Part shown: positions 1 to 11,655 of the stretch, piece by piece
Numbering within the stretch: position 1 is the stretch's first letter
Layout: each line of letters opens with the position of its first letter
Origin: Symsagittifera roscoffensis
Taxonomy: Eukaryota; Xenacoelomorpha; Acoela; Convolutidae
DNA length: 64,000 bases
Direction: 5' to 3'
Assembly: GCF_963678635.1 (NCBI RefSeq)
Contig: NC_087067.1
Span: 48,091,618 to 48,155,617 of the forward strand
The notes under the pieces: generated by a model
Told to the model about the DNA's origin: nothing
Database searches by the model: none
Seen by the model: the letters and a program-made list of their open reading frames with translations, nothing else
Position numbers and translations under genes: made by a program

Positions 1-130
1 GATGTAATTAACTGACTTAACCTTTAGCGTATGTATCATAACAAAAGCGTATCATTTTATTTCGAGTCCTAGTTAAGTTGAAACAACAATTACACAAACG
101 ACAAAAATTATAACTTTTGAAACGAAATAG

Positions 131-425
131 TGGAACCAGTTCTAAACTAGTATTTAAAAACCAATTATATTACTGATAAACAATCACTATAAAATATAAC
201 TAACTAACCAATCATATTCCATCTCTAACATTGACACTCATTTGTAAGTGCTGAAACTACTTGTAGTTTCAGCACCAGAATAATTTAAATAAAACTTTGA
301 ACACAGTTGTTCTCCTTCTGGATAAACTCCAAGAACTAACTCGCATAAAACAGTATACACTAGATCTATTGAGACTACGAGATATAAGAGTAAGGTTAAG
401 ATCGGAATTAGACTAAGAAGTTGCA
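131..425 (+). repeat. LTR-derived segment of the satellite unit (unit 1; repeated in every unit)
   Basis: This segment runs from TGGAACC to AAGTTGCA. Read on the plus strand it aligns along its length with the reverse complement of element A's LTRs (15543-15952 and 34010-34419), sharing stretches such as CTAGATCTATTGAG, TATAAGAGTAAG and TTAGACTAAGAAGTTGCA. Equivalent segments start at 1271, 2414, 3736, 4885, 6091, 7177 and 8323, and at 9472 in the last unit. Only the last copy continues past TTGCA into the rest of an LTR. In all others the LTR stops there and the foldback block begins. The family relationship is read directly; the exact percent identity was not computed. Confidence 0.85.
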
Positions 426-868
426 GCGGTTTGAGCGGTTTGAGCGGTTTTTGACTGGTTTATCTAAAAATAAAACTGCTCAAAAACCGCTCAAGATTTG
501 AGCGGTTTGAGCGGTTTTTTTAGACAATTACGCTCAAAATCTTGCTTCAAAATGAGCGGTTTGAGCGCTTTTTGAACGATTTATCTACAAAAACCGCTCA
601 AAAACCGCACAATCTTTGCAGCAAATCTTGCGCGGTTTTTGAGCGGTTTTTTTTTTAATAAACCGCTCAAAACCGTTCAAATCTTGCGCGGTTATTGAGC
701 GGTTTTTTTAGATAAACCGCTCAAAACCTTTCAAATCTTGCGCTGTTTTTGAGCAATTTTTGTAGATAAACCGTTCATAAACCGCTCAAACCGCTCATTT
801 AGAAGCAAGATTTTGAGCGTAATTGTCTAAAAAAAGTGCTCAAACCGCTCAAATCTTGCTTCAAATTA
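426..868. repeat. Foldback block of nested AGCGGTTT inverted repeats (unit 1; repeated in every unit)
   Basis: The block is built from GAGCGGTTT and its complement AAACCGCTC in many alternating copies. They are separated by spacers such as AAATCTTGC and its complement GCAAGATTT, and by TTTATCT/AGATAAA. The left end (GAGCGGTTTGAGCGGTTTTT) is complementary to the right end (AAAAACCGCTCAAACCGCTC), and several shorter hairpins lie between. A single strand of the whole block could fold into one long imperfect stem with side hairpins. Corresponding blocks follow the LTR segment in each of the eight full units. No protein-coding function is supported. Confidence 0.9.
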
Positions 869-3800
869 GGTGAAAAATCTGGACTCGGGATGGAACTTCA
901 TGGCGGGAGCATTCAATAATAATTCAATTTCTTCAAATATTTTGTATTAGACGCGAATTATTTACAGAAAAACACAAAGTCTGCTGTGAACTCTGTGAAA
1001 GGTAGACTTTTCTCAATGAAGAAGGTGAGCATTTTTTTTTTTATTAAGTTTTTATATACATTCAATTCACGAAAAAGAACTTGCATTGATACTAGCACTT
1101 GTTGAATTTTTAATTATTACGAAGTTAAAGTTGTCGTCCTGATGTAATTAACTGACTTAACCTTTAGCTTATATATCATAACAAAAGCGTATCATTTTAT
1201 TTCGAGTCGTAGTTAAGTTGAAACAACAATTACACAAACGACAAAAATTATAACTTTTGAAACGAAATAGTGGAACCAGTTCTAAACTAGTATTTAAAAA
1301 CCAATTATATTACTGATAAATAATCACTATAAAATATTACTAACTAACCAATCATATTCCATCTCTAACATTGACACTTATTTGTAAGTGCTGAAACTAC
1401 TTGTGATTTCAGCACCAGAATAATTTAAATAAAACTTTGAACACAGTTGTTCTCCTTCTGCATAAACTCCAAGAACTAACTCGCATAAAATAGTATACAC
1501 TAGATCTATTGAGACTAGGAGATATAAGAGTAAGGTTAAGATCGGAATTAGACTAAGAAGTTGCAGCGGTTTGAGCGGTTTGAGCGGTTTTTGACTGGTT
1601 TATCTAAAAATAAAACTGCTCAAAAACCGCTCAAGATTTGAGCGGTTTGAGCGGTTTTTTTAGAGAATTACGCTCAAAATCTTGCTTCAAAATGAGCGGT
1701 TTGAGCGCTTTTTGAACGGTTTATCTACAAAAACCGCTCAAAAACCGCACAATCTTTGCAGCAAATCTTGCGCGGTTTTTGAGCGGTTTTTTTTTTAAAT
1801 AAACCGCTCAAAACCGTTCAAATCTTGCGCGGTTATTGAGCGGTTTTTTTAGATAAACCGCTCAAAACCTTTCAAATCTTGCGCTGTTTTTGAGCAATTT
1901 TTTTAGATAAACCGTTCAAAAACCGCTCAAACCGCTCATTTAGAAGCAAGATTTTGAGCGTAATTGTCTAAAAAAAACCGCTAAAACCGCTCAAATCTTG
2001 CTTCAAATTAGGTGAAAAATCTCGACTGGGGATAGAACTTCATGGCGAGAGCATTCAATAATAATTCAATTTCTTCAAATATTTTGTATAAGACGCAAAT
2101 TATTTACAGAAAAACCTAAAATCTGCTGTGAACTCTGTGAAAGGTAGACTTTTCTCAATGAAGAAGGTGAGCAATTTTTTTGTTGATTTTATTTTTATAT
2201 ACATTCAAGTCACGAAAAAAAACTTGCATTGATACTAGCACTTGTTGAATTTTTAATTATTACGAAGTTAAAGTTGTCGTCCTGATGTAATTAACTGACT
2301 TAACGTTTAGCGTATATATCATAACAAAAGCGTAGCATTTTATTTCGAGTCGTAGTTAAGTTGAAACAACAATTACACAAACGACAAAAATTATAAGTTT
2401 CGAAACGAAATAGTGGAACCAGTTCTAAACAAGTATTTAAAAACCAATTATATTACTGATAAATAATCACTATAAATTATTACTAACTAACCAATCATAT
2501 TCCATCTCTAACATTGACACTTATTTGTAAGTGCTGAAACTACTTGAGTTTTCAGCACCAGAATAATTCAAATAAAACTTTGAACACAGTTGTTCTCCTT
2601 CTGGATACACTCCAAGAACTAACTCGCATAAAACAGTATACACTCGATCTATTGAGACTAGGAGATATAAGAGTAAGGTTAAGATCGGAATTAGACTAAG
2701 AAGTTGCAGCGGTTTGAGCGGTTTGAGCGGTTTTTGACTGGTTTATCTAAAAAAAACCGCTCAAAAACCGCTCAAGATTTGAGCGGTTTGAGCGGTTTTT
2801 TTAGACAATTACGCTCAAAATCTTGCTTCAAATTGAGCGGTTTGAGCGGTTTTTGAACGGTTTATCTACAAAAACCGCTCAAAAACCGCACAATCTTTGC
2901 AGCAAATCTTGCGCGGTTTTTGAGCGGTTTTTTTTTAAATAAACCGCTCAAAACCGTTCAAATCTTGCGCGGTTATTGAGCGGTTTTTTTAGATAAACCG
3001 CTCAAAACCTTTCAAATCTTGCGCTGTTTTTGAGCAATTTTTTTAGATAAACCGTTCAAAAACCGCTCAAACCGCTCAATCTTTGCAGCAAATCTTGCGC
3101 GGTTTTTGAGCGGTTTTTTTTAAATAAACTGCTCAAAACCGTTCAAATCTTGCGCGGTTATTGAGCGGTTTTTTTAGATAAACCGCTCAAAACCTTTCAA
3201 ATCTTGCGCGGTTTTTGAGCAATTTTTTTAGATAAACCGTTCAAAAACCGCTCAAACCGCTCAGTTAGAAGCAAGATTTTGAGCGTAATTGTCTAAAAAA
3301 ACCGCTAAAACCGCTCAAATCTTGTTTCAAATTAGGTGAAAAATCTCGACTCGGGATGGAACTTCATGGCGAGAGCATTCAATAATAATTCAATTTCTTC
3401 AAATATTTTGTATTAGACGCAAATTATTTACAGAAAAACACAAAGTCTGCTGTGAACTCTGTGAAAGGTAGACTTTTCTCAATGAAGAAGGTGAGCAATT
3501 TTTTTTTATTAAGTTTTTATATACATTCAATTCACGAAAAAGAACTTGCATTGATACTAGCACTTGTTGAATTTTTAATTATTACGAAGTTAAAGTTGTC
3601 GTCCTGATGTAATTAACTGACTTAACTTTTAGCGTATATATCATAACAAAAGCGTATCATTTTATTTCGAGTCGTAGTTAAGTTGAAACAACAATTACAC
3701 AAACGACAAAAATTATAACTTTTGAAACGAAATAGTGGAACCAGTTCTAAACTAGTATTTAAAAACCAATTATATTACTGATAAATAATCACTATAAAAT

Positions 3801-6800
3801 ATTACTAACTAACCAATCATATTCCATCTCTAACATTGACACTTATTTGTAAGTGCTGAAACTACTTGTGATTTCAGCACCAGAATAATTTAAATAAAAC
3901 TTTGAACACAGTTGTTCTCCTTCTATCCTTCTATATAAACTCCAAGAACTAACTCGCATAAAACAGTATACACTAGATCTATTGAGACTAGGAGATATAA
4001 GAGTAAGGTTAAGATCGGAATTAGACTAAGAAGTTGCAGCGGTTTGAGCGGTTTGAGCGGTTTTTGACTGGTTTATCTAAAAATAAAACTGCTCAAAAAC
4101 CGCTCAAGATTTGAGCGGTTTGAGCGGTTTTTTTAGACAATTACGCTCAAAATCTTGCTTCAAAATGAGCGGTTTGAGCGCTTTTTGAACGATTTATCTA
4201 CAAAAACCGCTCAAAAACCGCACAATCTTTGCAGCAAATCTTGCGCGGTTTTTGAGCGGTTTTTTTTAAATAAACCGCTCAAAACCGTTCAAATCTTGCG
4301 CGGTTATTGAGCGGTTTTTTTAGATAAACCGCTCAAAACCTTTCAAATCTTGCGCTGTTTTTGAGCAATTTTTGTAGATAAACCGTTCAAAAACCGCTCA
4401 AACCGCTCATTTAGAAGCAAGATTTTGAGCGTAATTGTCTAAAAAAAACCGCTAAAACCGCTCAAATCTTGCTTCAAATTAGGGGAAAAATCTCGACTCG
4501 GGATGGAACTTCATGGCGAGAGCATTCAATAATAATTCAATTTCTTCAAATATTTTGTATAAGACGCAATTTATTTACAGAAAAACCTAAAATCTGCTGT
4601 GAACTCTGTGAAAGGTAGACTTTTCTCAATGAAGAAGGTGAGCAATTTTTTTGTTGATTTTATTTTTATATACATTCAAGTCACGAAAAAAAACTTGCAT
4701 TGATACTAGCACTTGTTGAATTTTTAATTATTACGAAGTTAAAGTTGTCGTCCTGATGTAATTAACTGACTTAACGTTTAGCGTATATATCATAACAAAA
4801 GCGTAGCATTTTATTTCGAGTCGTAGTTAAGTTGAAACAACAATTACACAAACGACAAAAATTATAAGTTTCGAAACGAAATAGTGGAACCATTTCTAAA
4901 CAAGTATTTAAAAACCAATTATATTACTGATAAATAATCACTATAAATTATTACTAACTAACCAATCATATTCCATCTCTAACATTGACACTTATTTGTA
5001 AGTGCTGAAACTACTTGAGTTTTCAGCACCAGAATAATTCAAATAAAACTTTGAACACAGTTGTTCTCCTTCTGGATACACTCCAAGAACTAACTCGCAT
5101 AAAACAGTATACACTCGATCTATTGAGACTAGGAGATATAAGAGTAAGGTTAAGATCGGAATTAGACTAAGAAGTTGCAGCGGTTTGAGCGGTTTGAGCG
5201 GTTTTTGACTGGTTTATCTAAAAAAAACCGCTCAAAAACCGCACAATCTTTGCAGCAAATCTTGCGCGGTTTTTGAGCGGTTTTTTTTTAAATAAACTGC
5301 TCAAAACCGTTCAAATCTTGCGCGGTTATTGAGCGGTTTTTTTAGACAATTACGCTCAAAATCTTGCTTCAAAATGAGCGGTTGGAGCGGTTTTTGAACG
5401 GTTTATCTACAAAAACCGCTCAAAAACCGCACAATCTTTGCAGCAAATCTTGCGCGGTTTTTGAGCGGTTTTTTTTAAATAAACTGCTCAAAACCGTTCA
5501 AATCTTGCGCGGTTATTGAGCGGTTTTTTTAGATAAACCGCTCAAAACCTTTCAAATCTTGCGCGGTTTTTGAGCAATTTTTTTAGATAAACCGTTCAAA
5601 AACCGCTCAAACCGCTCAGTTAGAAGCAAGATTTTGAGCGTAATTGTCTAAAAAAACCGCTAAAACTGCTCAAATCTTGTTTCAAATTAGGTGAAAAATC
5701 TCGACTCGGGATGGAACTTCATGGCGAGAGCATTCAATAATAATTCAATTTCTTCAAATATTTTGTATTAGACGCAAATTATTTACAGAAAAACACAAAG
5801 TCTGCTGTGAACTCTGTGAAAGGTAGACTTTTCTCAATGAAGAAGGTGAGCAATTTTTTGTTGATTTAGTTTTTATATACATTCAATTCACGAAAAAGAA
5901 CTTGCATTCATACTAGCACTTTTTGAACTTTTAATTATTATGGAGTTAAAGTTGTCTTCCTGATGTAACTAACTGACTTAACATTTAGCGTATGTATCAT
6001 AACAAAAGCGTATCATTTTATTTCGAGTCCTAGTTAAGTTGAAACAACAATTACACAAACGACAAAACTTATAATTTTTGGAACGAAATATGGGAACCAG
6101 TTCTAAACTAGTGTTTATAAACCAATTATGTTACTGATAAATAATCACTATAAAATATTACTAACTAACCAATCATATTCCATCTCTAACATTGACACTC
6201 ATTTGTAAGTGCTGAAACTACTTGTAGTTTCAGCGCAAGAATAATTTAAATAAAACTTTGAACACAGTTGTTCTCCTTCTGGATAATATCCAAGAACTAA
6301 CTCGCATAAAACAGTATACACTAGATCTATTGAGACTAGGAGATATGAGAGTAAGGTTAAGATTGGAATTAGACTGAGAAGTTGCAGCGGTTTGAGCGGT
6401 TTGAGCGGTTTTTGAACGGTTTATCTAAAAAAAACCGCTCAAAAACCGCTCAAGATTTGAGCGGTTTGAGCGGTTTTTTTAGACAATTACGCTCAAAATC
6501 TTGCTTCAAAATGAGCAGTTTGAGCGGTTTTTGAACGGTTTATCTAAAAAAATCGCTCCAAAACCGCGCACAATTTGAACGGTTTTGAGCGGTTTATTAA
6601 AAAAAAACCTCTCAAAAACCGCGCAAGATTTGCTGCAAAGATTGTGCGGTTTTTGAGCAATTTTTGTAGATAAACCGTTCAAAAACCGCTCAAACCGCTC
6701 ATTTTGAAGCAAGATTTTGAGCGTAAATGTCTAAAAAAAACAGCTCAAACCGCTCAAATCTTGCTTCAAATTAGGTAAAAAAACTCGACTCGGGATGGAA

Positions 6801-9471
6801 ATTCGTGGCGGAAGCATTCAATAATAATTCAATTTCTTCAAATATTTTGTATTATACGCAAATTATTTACAGAAAAACACAAAGTCGACTGTGAACTCTG
6901 TGAAAAGTAGACTTTTCTCAATGAAGAAGGTGAGCAATTTTTTGTTGATTTAGTTTTTATATACATTCAATTCACGAAAAAAGAACTTGCATTGATACTA
7001 GCACTTGTTGAATTTTTAATTATTACGAAGTTAAAGTTGTCGTCCTGATGTAATTAACTGACTTAACTTTTAGCGTATATATCATAACAAAAGCGTATCA
7101 TTTTATTCCGAGTCGTAGTTAGGTTGAAACAACAATTACACAAACGACAAAAGTTATAACTTATGAAATGAAATAGTGGAACCAGTTCTAAACTAGTAAT
7201 TAAAAACCAATTACATTACTGATAAATAATCACTATAAAACATTACTAACTAAACAATCATATTCCATCTCTAAGATTGACACTTATTTGTAAGTGCTGA
7301 AACTACTTGTGGTTTCAGCACCAGAATAATTTAAATAAAACTTTGAACACAGTTGTTCTCCTTCTGGATAAACTCCAAGAACTAACTCGCATAAAACAGT
7401 ATACACTAGATCTATTGAGACTACGAGATATAAGAGTAAGGTTAAGATTGGAATTAGACTGAGAAGTTGCAGCGGTTTGAGCGGTTTGAGCGGTTTGAGC
7501 GGTTTTTGAACGGTTTATCTAAAAAAACCGCTCAAAAACCGCTCAAGATTTGAGCGGTTTGAGCGGTTTTTTTAGACAATTACGCTCAAAATCTTGCTTC
7601 AAAATGAGCGGTTTGAGCGTTTTTTGAACGGTTTATCTACAAAAACCGCTCAAAAACCGCACAATCTTTGCAGCAAAGCTTGCGCGGTTTCTGAGCGGTT
7701 TTTTTTTAAATAAACCGCTCAAAACCGTTCAAATCTTGCGCGGTTATTGAGCGAATTTTTTAGATAAACCGCTCAAAACCTTTCAAATCTTGCGCGGTTT
7801 TTGAGCAATTCTTTTAGATAAACCGTTCAAAAACCGCTCAAACCGCTCATTTAGAAGCAAGATTTTGAGCGTAATTGTCAAAAAAAACCGCTAAAACCGC
7901 TCAAATCTTGCTTCAAATTAGGTGAAAAATCTCGACTCGGGATGGAACTTCATGGCGAGAGCATTCAATAATAATTCAATTTCTTCAAATATTTTGTATT
8001 AGACGCAAATTATTTACAGAAAAACACAAAGTCTGCTGTGAACTCTGTGAAAAGTAGACTTTTCTCAATGAAGAAGGTGAGCAATTTTTTGTTGATTTAG
8101 TTTTTATAAACATTCAATTCACGAAAAAGAACTTGCATTGATACTAGCACTTGTTGAACTTTTAATAATTATGGAGTTAAAGTTGTCTTCCTGATGTAAC
8201 TAACTGACTTAACCTTTAGCGTATGTATCATAACAAAAGCGTATCATTTTATTTCGAGTCCTAGTTAAGTTGAAACAACAATTACACAAACGACAAAACT
8301 TATAACTTTTGGAACGAAATAGTGGAACCAGTTCTAAACTAGTGTTTATAAACCAATTATATTACCGCTAAATAATCACTATAAAGTATTACTAACTAAC
8401 CAATCATATTCCATCTCTAATATTGACACTCATTTGTAAGTGCTGAAACTACTTGTAGTTTCAGCACAAGAATAATTTGAATAAAACTTTGAACACTGTT
8501 GTTCTCCTTCTGGATAAACTCCAAGAACTAACTCGCATAAAACAGTATACACTAGATCTATTGAGACTAGGAGATATAAGAGTAAGGTTAAGATTGGAAT
8601 TAGACTGAGAAGTTGCAGCGGTTTGAGCGGTTTGAGCGGTTTTTGAACGGTTTATCTAAAAAAAAAACGCTCAAAAACCGCTCAAGATTTGAGCGGTTTG
8701 AGCGGTTTGAGCGGTTTTTTTAGACAATTACGCTCAAAATCATGCTTCACAATGAGCAGTTTGAGCGGTTTTTGAACGGTTTATCTAAAAAAATTGCTCA
8801 AAAACAGCGCAAGATTTGCAGCAAATCTTGCGCGGTTTTTGAGAGGTTTTTTTTTAATAAACCGCTCAAAACCGTTCAAATTGTGCGCGGTTTTGGAGCG
8901 TTTTTTTTAGATAAACCGCTCAAAACCTTTCAAATCTTGCGCAGTTTTTGAGCGATTTTCTTAGATAAACTGTTCAAAAACCGCTCAAACCGCTCATCTA
9001 GAAGCAAGATTTTGAGCGTAATTGTCTAAAAAAAACAGCTCAAACCGCTCAAATCTTGCTTCAAATTAGGTATAAAATCTCGACTCGGGATGGAAATTCA
9101 TGGTGGGAGCATTCAATAATAATTCAATTTCTTCAAATAATTTTTATTAGACGCAAATTATTTACAGAAAAACACAAAGTCTGCTGTGAACTCTGTGAAA
9201 GGTAGACTTTTCTCAATGAAGAAGGTGAGCAATTTTTTGTTGATTTAGTTTTTATATACATTCAATTCACGAAAAAAGAACTTGCATTGATACTAGCACT
9301 TGTTGAATTTTTAATTATTACGAAGTTAAAGTTGTCGTCCTGATGTAATTAACTGACTTAACCTTTAGCGTATGTATCATAACAAAAGCGTATCATTTTA
9401 TTTCGAGTCCTAGTTAAGTTGAAACAACAATTACACAAACGACAAAACTTATAACTTTTGGAACGAAATAG

Positions 9472-9861
9472 TGGAACCAGTTCTAAACTAGTGTTTATAA
9501 ACCAATTATATTACTGATAAACAATCACTATAAAATATAACTAACTAACCAATCATATTCCATCTCTAACATTGACACTCATTTGTAAGTGCTGAAACTA
9601 CTTGTAGTTTCAGCACCAGAATAATTTATATAAAATTTTGAACACAGTTGTTCTCCTTCTGGATAAACTCCAAGAACTAACTAGCATAAAACAGTATACA
9701 CTAGATCTATTGAGACTAGGAGATATAAGAGTAAGGTTAAGATCGGAATTAGACTAAGAAGTTGCACGAATCTATCCGGACGAGAATAAGATAGCGTGAC
9801 GAGCAGACGGTATACCTTGTCTGAAATTACTCTATTAGTATAACCAATAGGTCATAACTCA
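9472..9861 (+). mobile_element. Complete plus-strand LTR of the element A family, at the array edge
   Basis: This begins TGGAACC like the satellite segments but continues past AAGTTGCA into CGAATCTATCCGG, a GACGAGCAGACGG stretch and a terminal CATAACTCA. It thus matches element A's LTR from end to end in the reverse orientation. The terminal bases are TG and CA. The hairpin arms GTGCTGAAACTAC and GTAGTTTCAGCAC lie at 9589-9616. The sequence after 9861 (AGTTTTGCC) does not resemble the primer-binding site that follows element A's 5' LTR. It matches the 3' untranslated region instead, so this is not the start of an intact element. The left side is the satellite itself. Confidence 0.85.
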
Positions 9862-10940
9862 AGTTTTGCCAAAACCAAATAAAACACAAAAAAGTCGAAA
9901 GACAAACCCAAACCAAAAGATTCTATTTCTGAGAAAAGAAAACCAAAACAAAAAAGAGAAAAACAATTAATAAAATTGAAAAAAAAAACGAACAAATAAA
10001 GAGACTCTGCACAAAGAGACCATAAAAATATAGCCCAATCCTGGCCTCACCAACCAGAGCGACGCCTGATCACGCTCTATAGAGATTAAAAACAGCCAAA
10101 ACATACCTATTTTTTGGTCGAGAAAATCAAAAAATATCTATGCGGGGCCGTTCAAATAAATTTTTTTTAAAACGCCGATCAAGACAGTCGAGAAAGACCA
10201 AAAATATTAATTTTTGGTCGAGAAAGTCTAAACATACCGATTTTTGGTCGAGAGAGTCAAACATCCGTTTTTCGGTCGAGAAAGTCTATACATACCCGTT
10301 TTTATGCCCACCGTGCTACAACCACGCTTTGTGACCCACACTCTGTTTTTGCCGAGAGCTGCTCTAGTGTGAGCGACTCTTTAAAAAAAACCAAACTAAA
10401 ATGAAACGCTTTTGCGATAACAATTAACAAAAAATCTTACCTAAAACTTAACTAACAAGCAGTTATTGTATATATAAACCATAAATGCAGTTTGTAAAGA
10501 CTTCGTAGAGCCCAAGGAACGAGCAGCAAAGGAGATGACAACCCAAATACCTTCCAACTCTGAAATGGTAAATCTATTCGATTTGCTGCCAAAAGTCATT
10601 ACCCTCAAAGGAAAAATATAATCAACATCGCAGCAAAGGAAAACTATTGAACCAGACCAATGGCCATCTCGATGTTGACTACACATGCCGATCTTAGTCA
10701 CTTGGCACTTCACACGGAAAATTCCCATTCACCCTGCAAGTAGTCTCGCTCTAAATTTAACGAAATTGATACATCATTGCATCATTCAGAAGTCTTGAAC
10801 CAATCACCCAAGACCACCGCGATCAACGAGACCCATCTTGAAACACGAACACATTAAACTTACTAGATTTTTAAGTAGATTACTTGCAGCGAATTTTCGA
10901 CCAACCAGAATGCAGCAAAACTCAAGTTTACATACAACGC
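9862..10940 (+). mobile_element. 3' untranslated region of an internally deleted element A relative
   Basis: Read on plus, this stretch aligns in order with element A's minus-strand sequence from about 16840 down to about 16200. Shared runs include AAAAAAGTCGAAAGACAAAC, CCTGGCCT, GCTCTATAG and CACGCTTTGTGACC, and there is a stretch around CATCTCGATGTT. The coding interior of about 17 kb is absent: the LTR ends at 9861 and the 3' region starts within about 15 bp. No downstream LTR was recognised, so the copy is truncated or its 3' LTR is too diverged to see. About 230 bp containing the GGTCGAG minisatellite is inserted relative to element A. The right boundary is approximate. Confidence 0.7.
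10110..10300 (+). repeat. Minisatellite of about 30 bp, TTTTTGGTCGAGAAAGTC type
   Basis: GGTCGAG or AGTCGAG cores lie at 10116, 10186, 10216, 10246 and 10274, with the last four spaced 28-30 bp. Unit variants read TTTTTGGTCGAGAAAGTC followed by an AACATACC-like tail. The tract interrupts the retroelement 3' region between the matches to element A that end near 10085 and resume near 10306. A 64-codon ORF through it reads the repeat and is not considered a gene. Confidence 0.8.
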
Positions 10941-11515
10941 TTTAATTTACAGTTTTTATTTACAGAGGTGGATATTCTTTAGTAGATACAATAGGGATGA
11001 TAATGTTAAGTAGAACTTCAAAGGTAGTTGTTGACATAAATCATAAACTTTCACAAAAATAAGTTTATGCATATGCATGAAGTCATAGACTTAACCGTTA
11101 CTTTCTATTTCTATGAGTCAAAGTTAATTCAAACCGCACCGAAGTTTCATGGATAAAAATTGATTCTAACAGATTTTTCTTGACTAAAATGTTGTCTATA
11201 TAATCGATTATCATGGCAAATTTAGACAACGTAATGAATTTTCAATCTAGTTTAATCGATTATTTTTGAGAAATGAAAATCCATTAGAACCCATTGTAAT
11301 CGATTATAATCCATTTTTGTTTTCAATATAATAGAGTAATTTTTGTCATAAAAATTGATTAAATTTGTAAATAATGACTCTACTTTTTGCAATTTTCTGC
11401 AAAAGTCGAACGAACACGTTCATCCAGGGGGCGGCCAATATGTAGTTCATTTGAAGAGGCCAAAATGTGGTAATTTACCAAAAAGTGCCCAAAAACGGCA
11501 TTTGTGATCAGTTCT

Positions 11516-11655
11516 CCACGTAATCCCCCCACCTCCCCCTTCACGTAACCGTAACCCCCCCCCCATCGTACCCCTCGACCCACGTACCCCCTCCTCCCAT
11601 GTACACCTCCCGCAAGTACATCCCCCACGTACCCCACCCTATATCTACCCTCCAT
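11516..11655. repeat. C-rich tract with CACGTACCCC repeats
   Basis: About 140 bp is strongly C-rich on the plus strand, with runs of up to ten C. It contains recurring ACGTACCCC, ACGTAACC and CATGTACACC variants. It stands out sharply from the AT-rich surroundings and sits between two patches of the ATCGATTATAAT motif. A 91-codon minus-strand ORF through it is Gly/Arg/Val-rich and is read as an artefact of composition. Confidence 0.7.

Larger units (their letters stand above)
1..9471 (+). repeat. Satellite array of about 1.15-kb units containing LTR and foldback segments
   Basis: Eight complete head-to-tail units and the start of a ninth are visible. Units begin with GATGTAA at 1, 1141, 2284, 3606, 4755, 5962, 7047, 8193 and 9342, giving lengths of 1140, 1143, 1322, 1149, 1207, 1085, 1146 and 1149. 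Position 1 falls at a unit start, so the array very probably continues to the left. Each unit has three parts: about 130 bp of unique sequence, about 295 bp homologous to the start of element A's LTR, a foldback block of AGCGGTTT-type inverted repeats, and then about 270 bp of unique sequence. Units differ at a few percent of positions. Short ORFs in the foldback blocks are low-complexity reading of the repeat and are not genes. The longer third and fifth units carry an extra block inside the foldback. Confidence 0.95.

Noticed and set aside
6506-8951. ORFs of 68-69 codons inside the satellite (6506-6712 and 8742-8951)
   Set aside because: They read the AGCGGTTT foldback repeat, and the encoded peptides are the repeat translated; the other units do not preserve them.
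1-9471. CRISPR array or bacterial origin-type iterons
   Set aside because: Repeats are long, contain LTR sequence and sit in animal transposon DNA; there are no regular spacers.
11380-11655. 91-codon Gly/Arg/Val-rich minus ORF
   Set aside because: A direct consequence of the C-rich tract on the plus strand.
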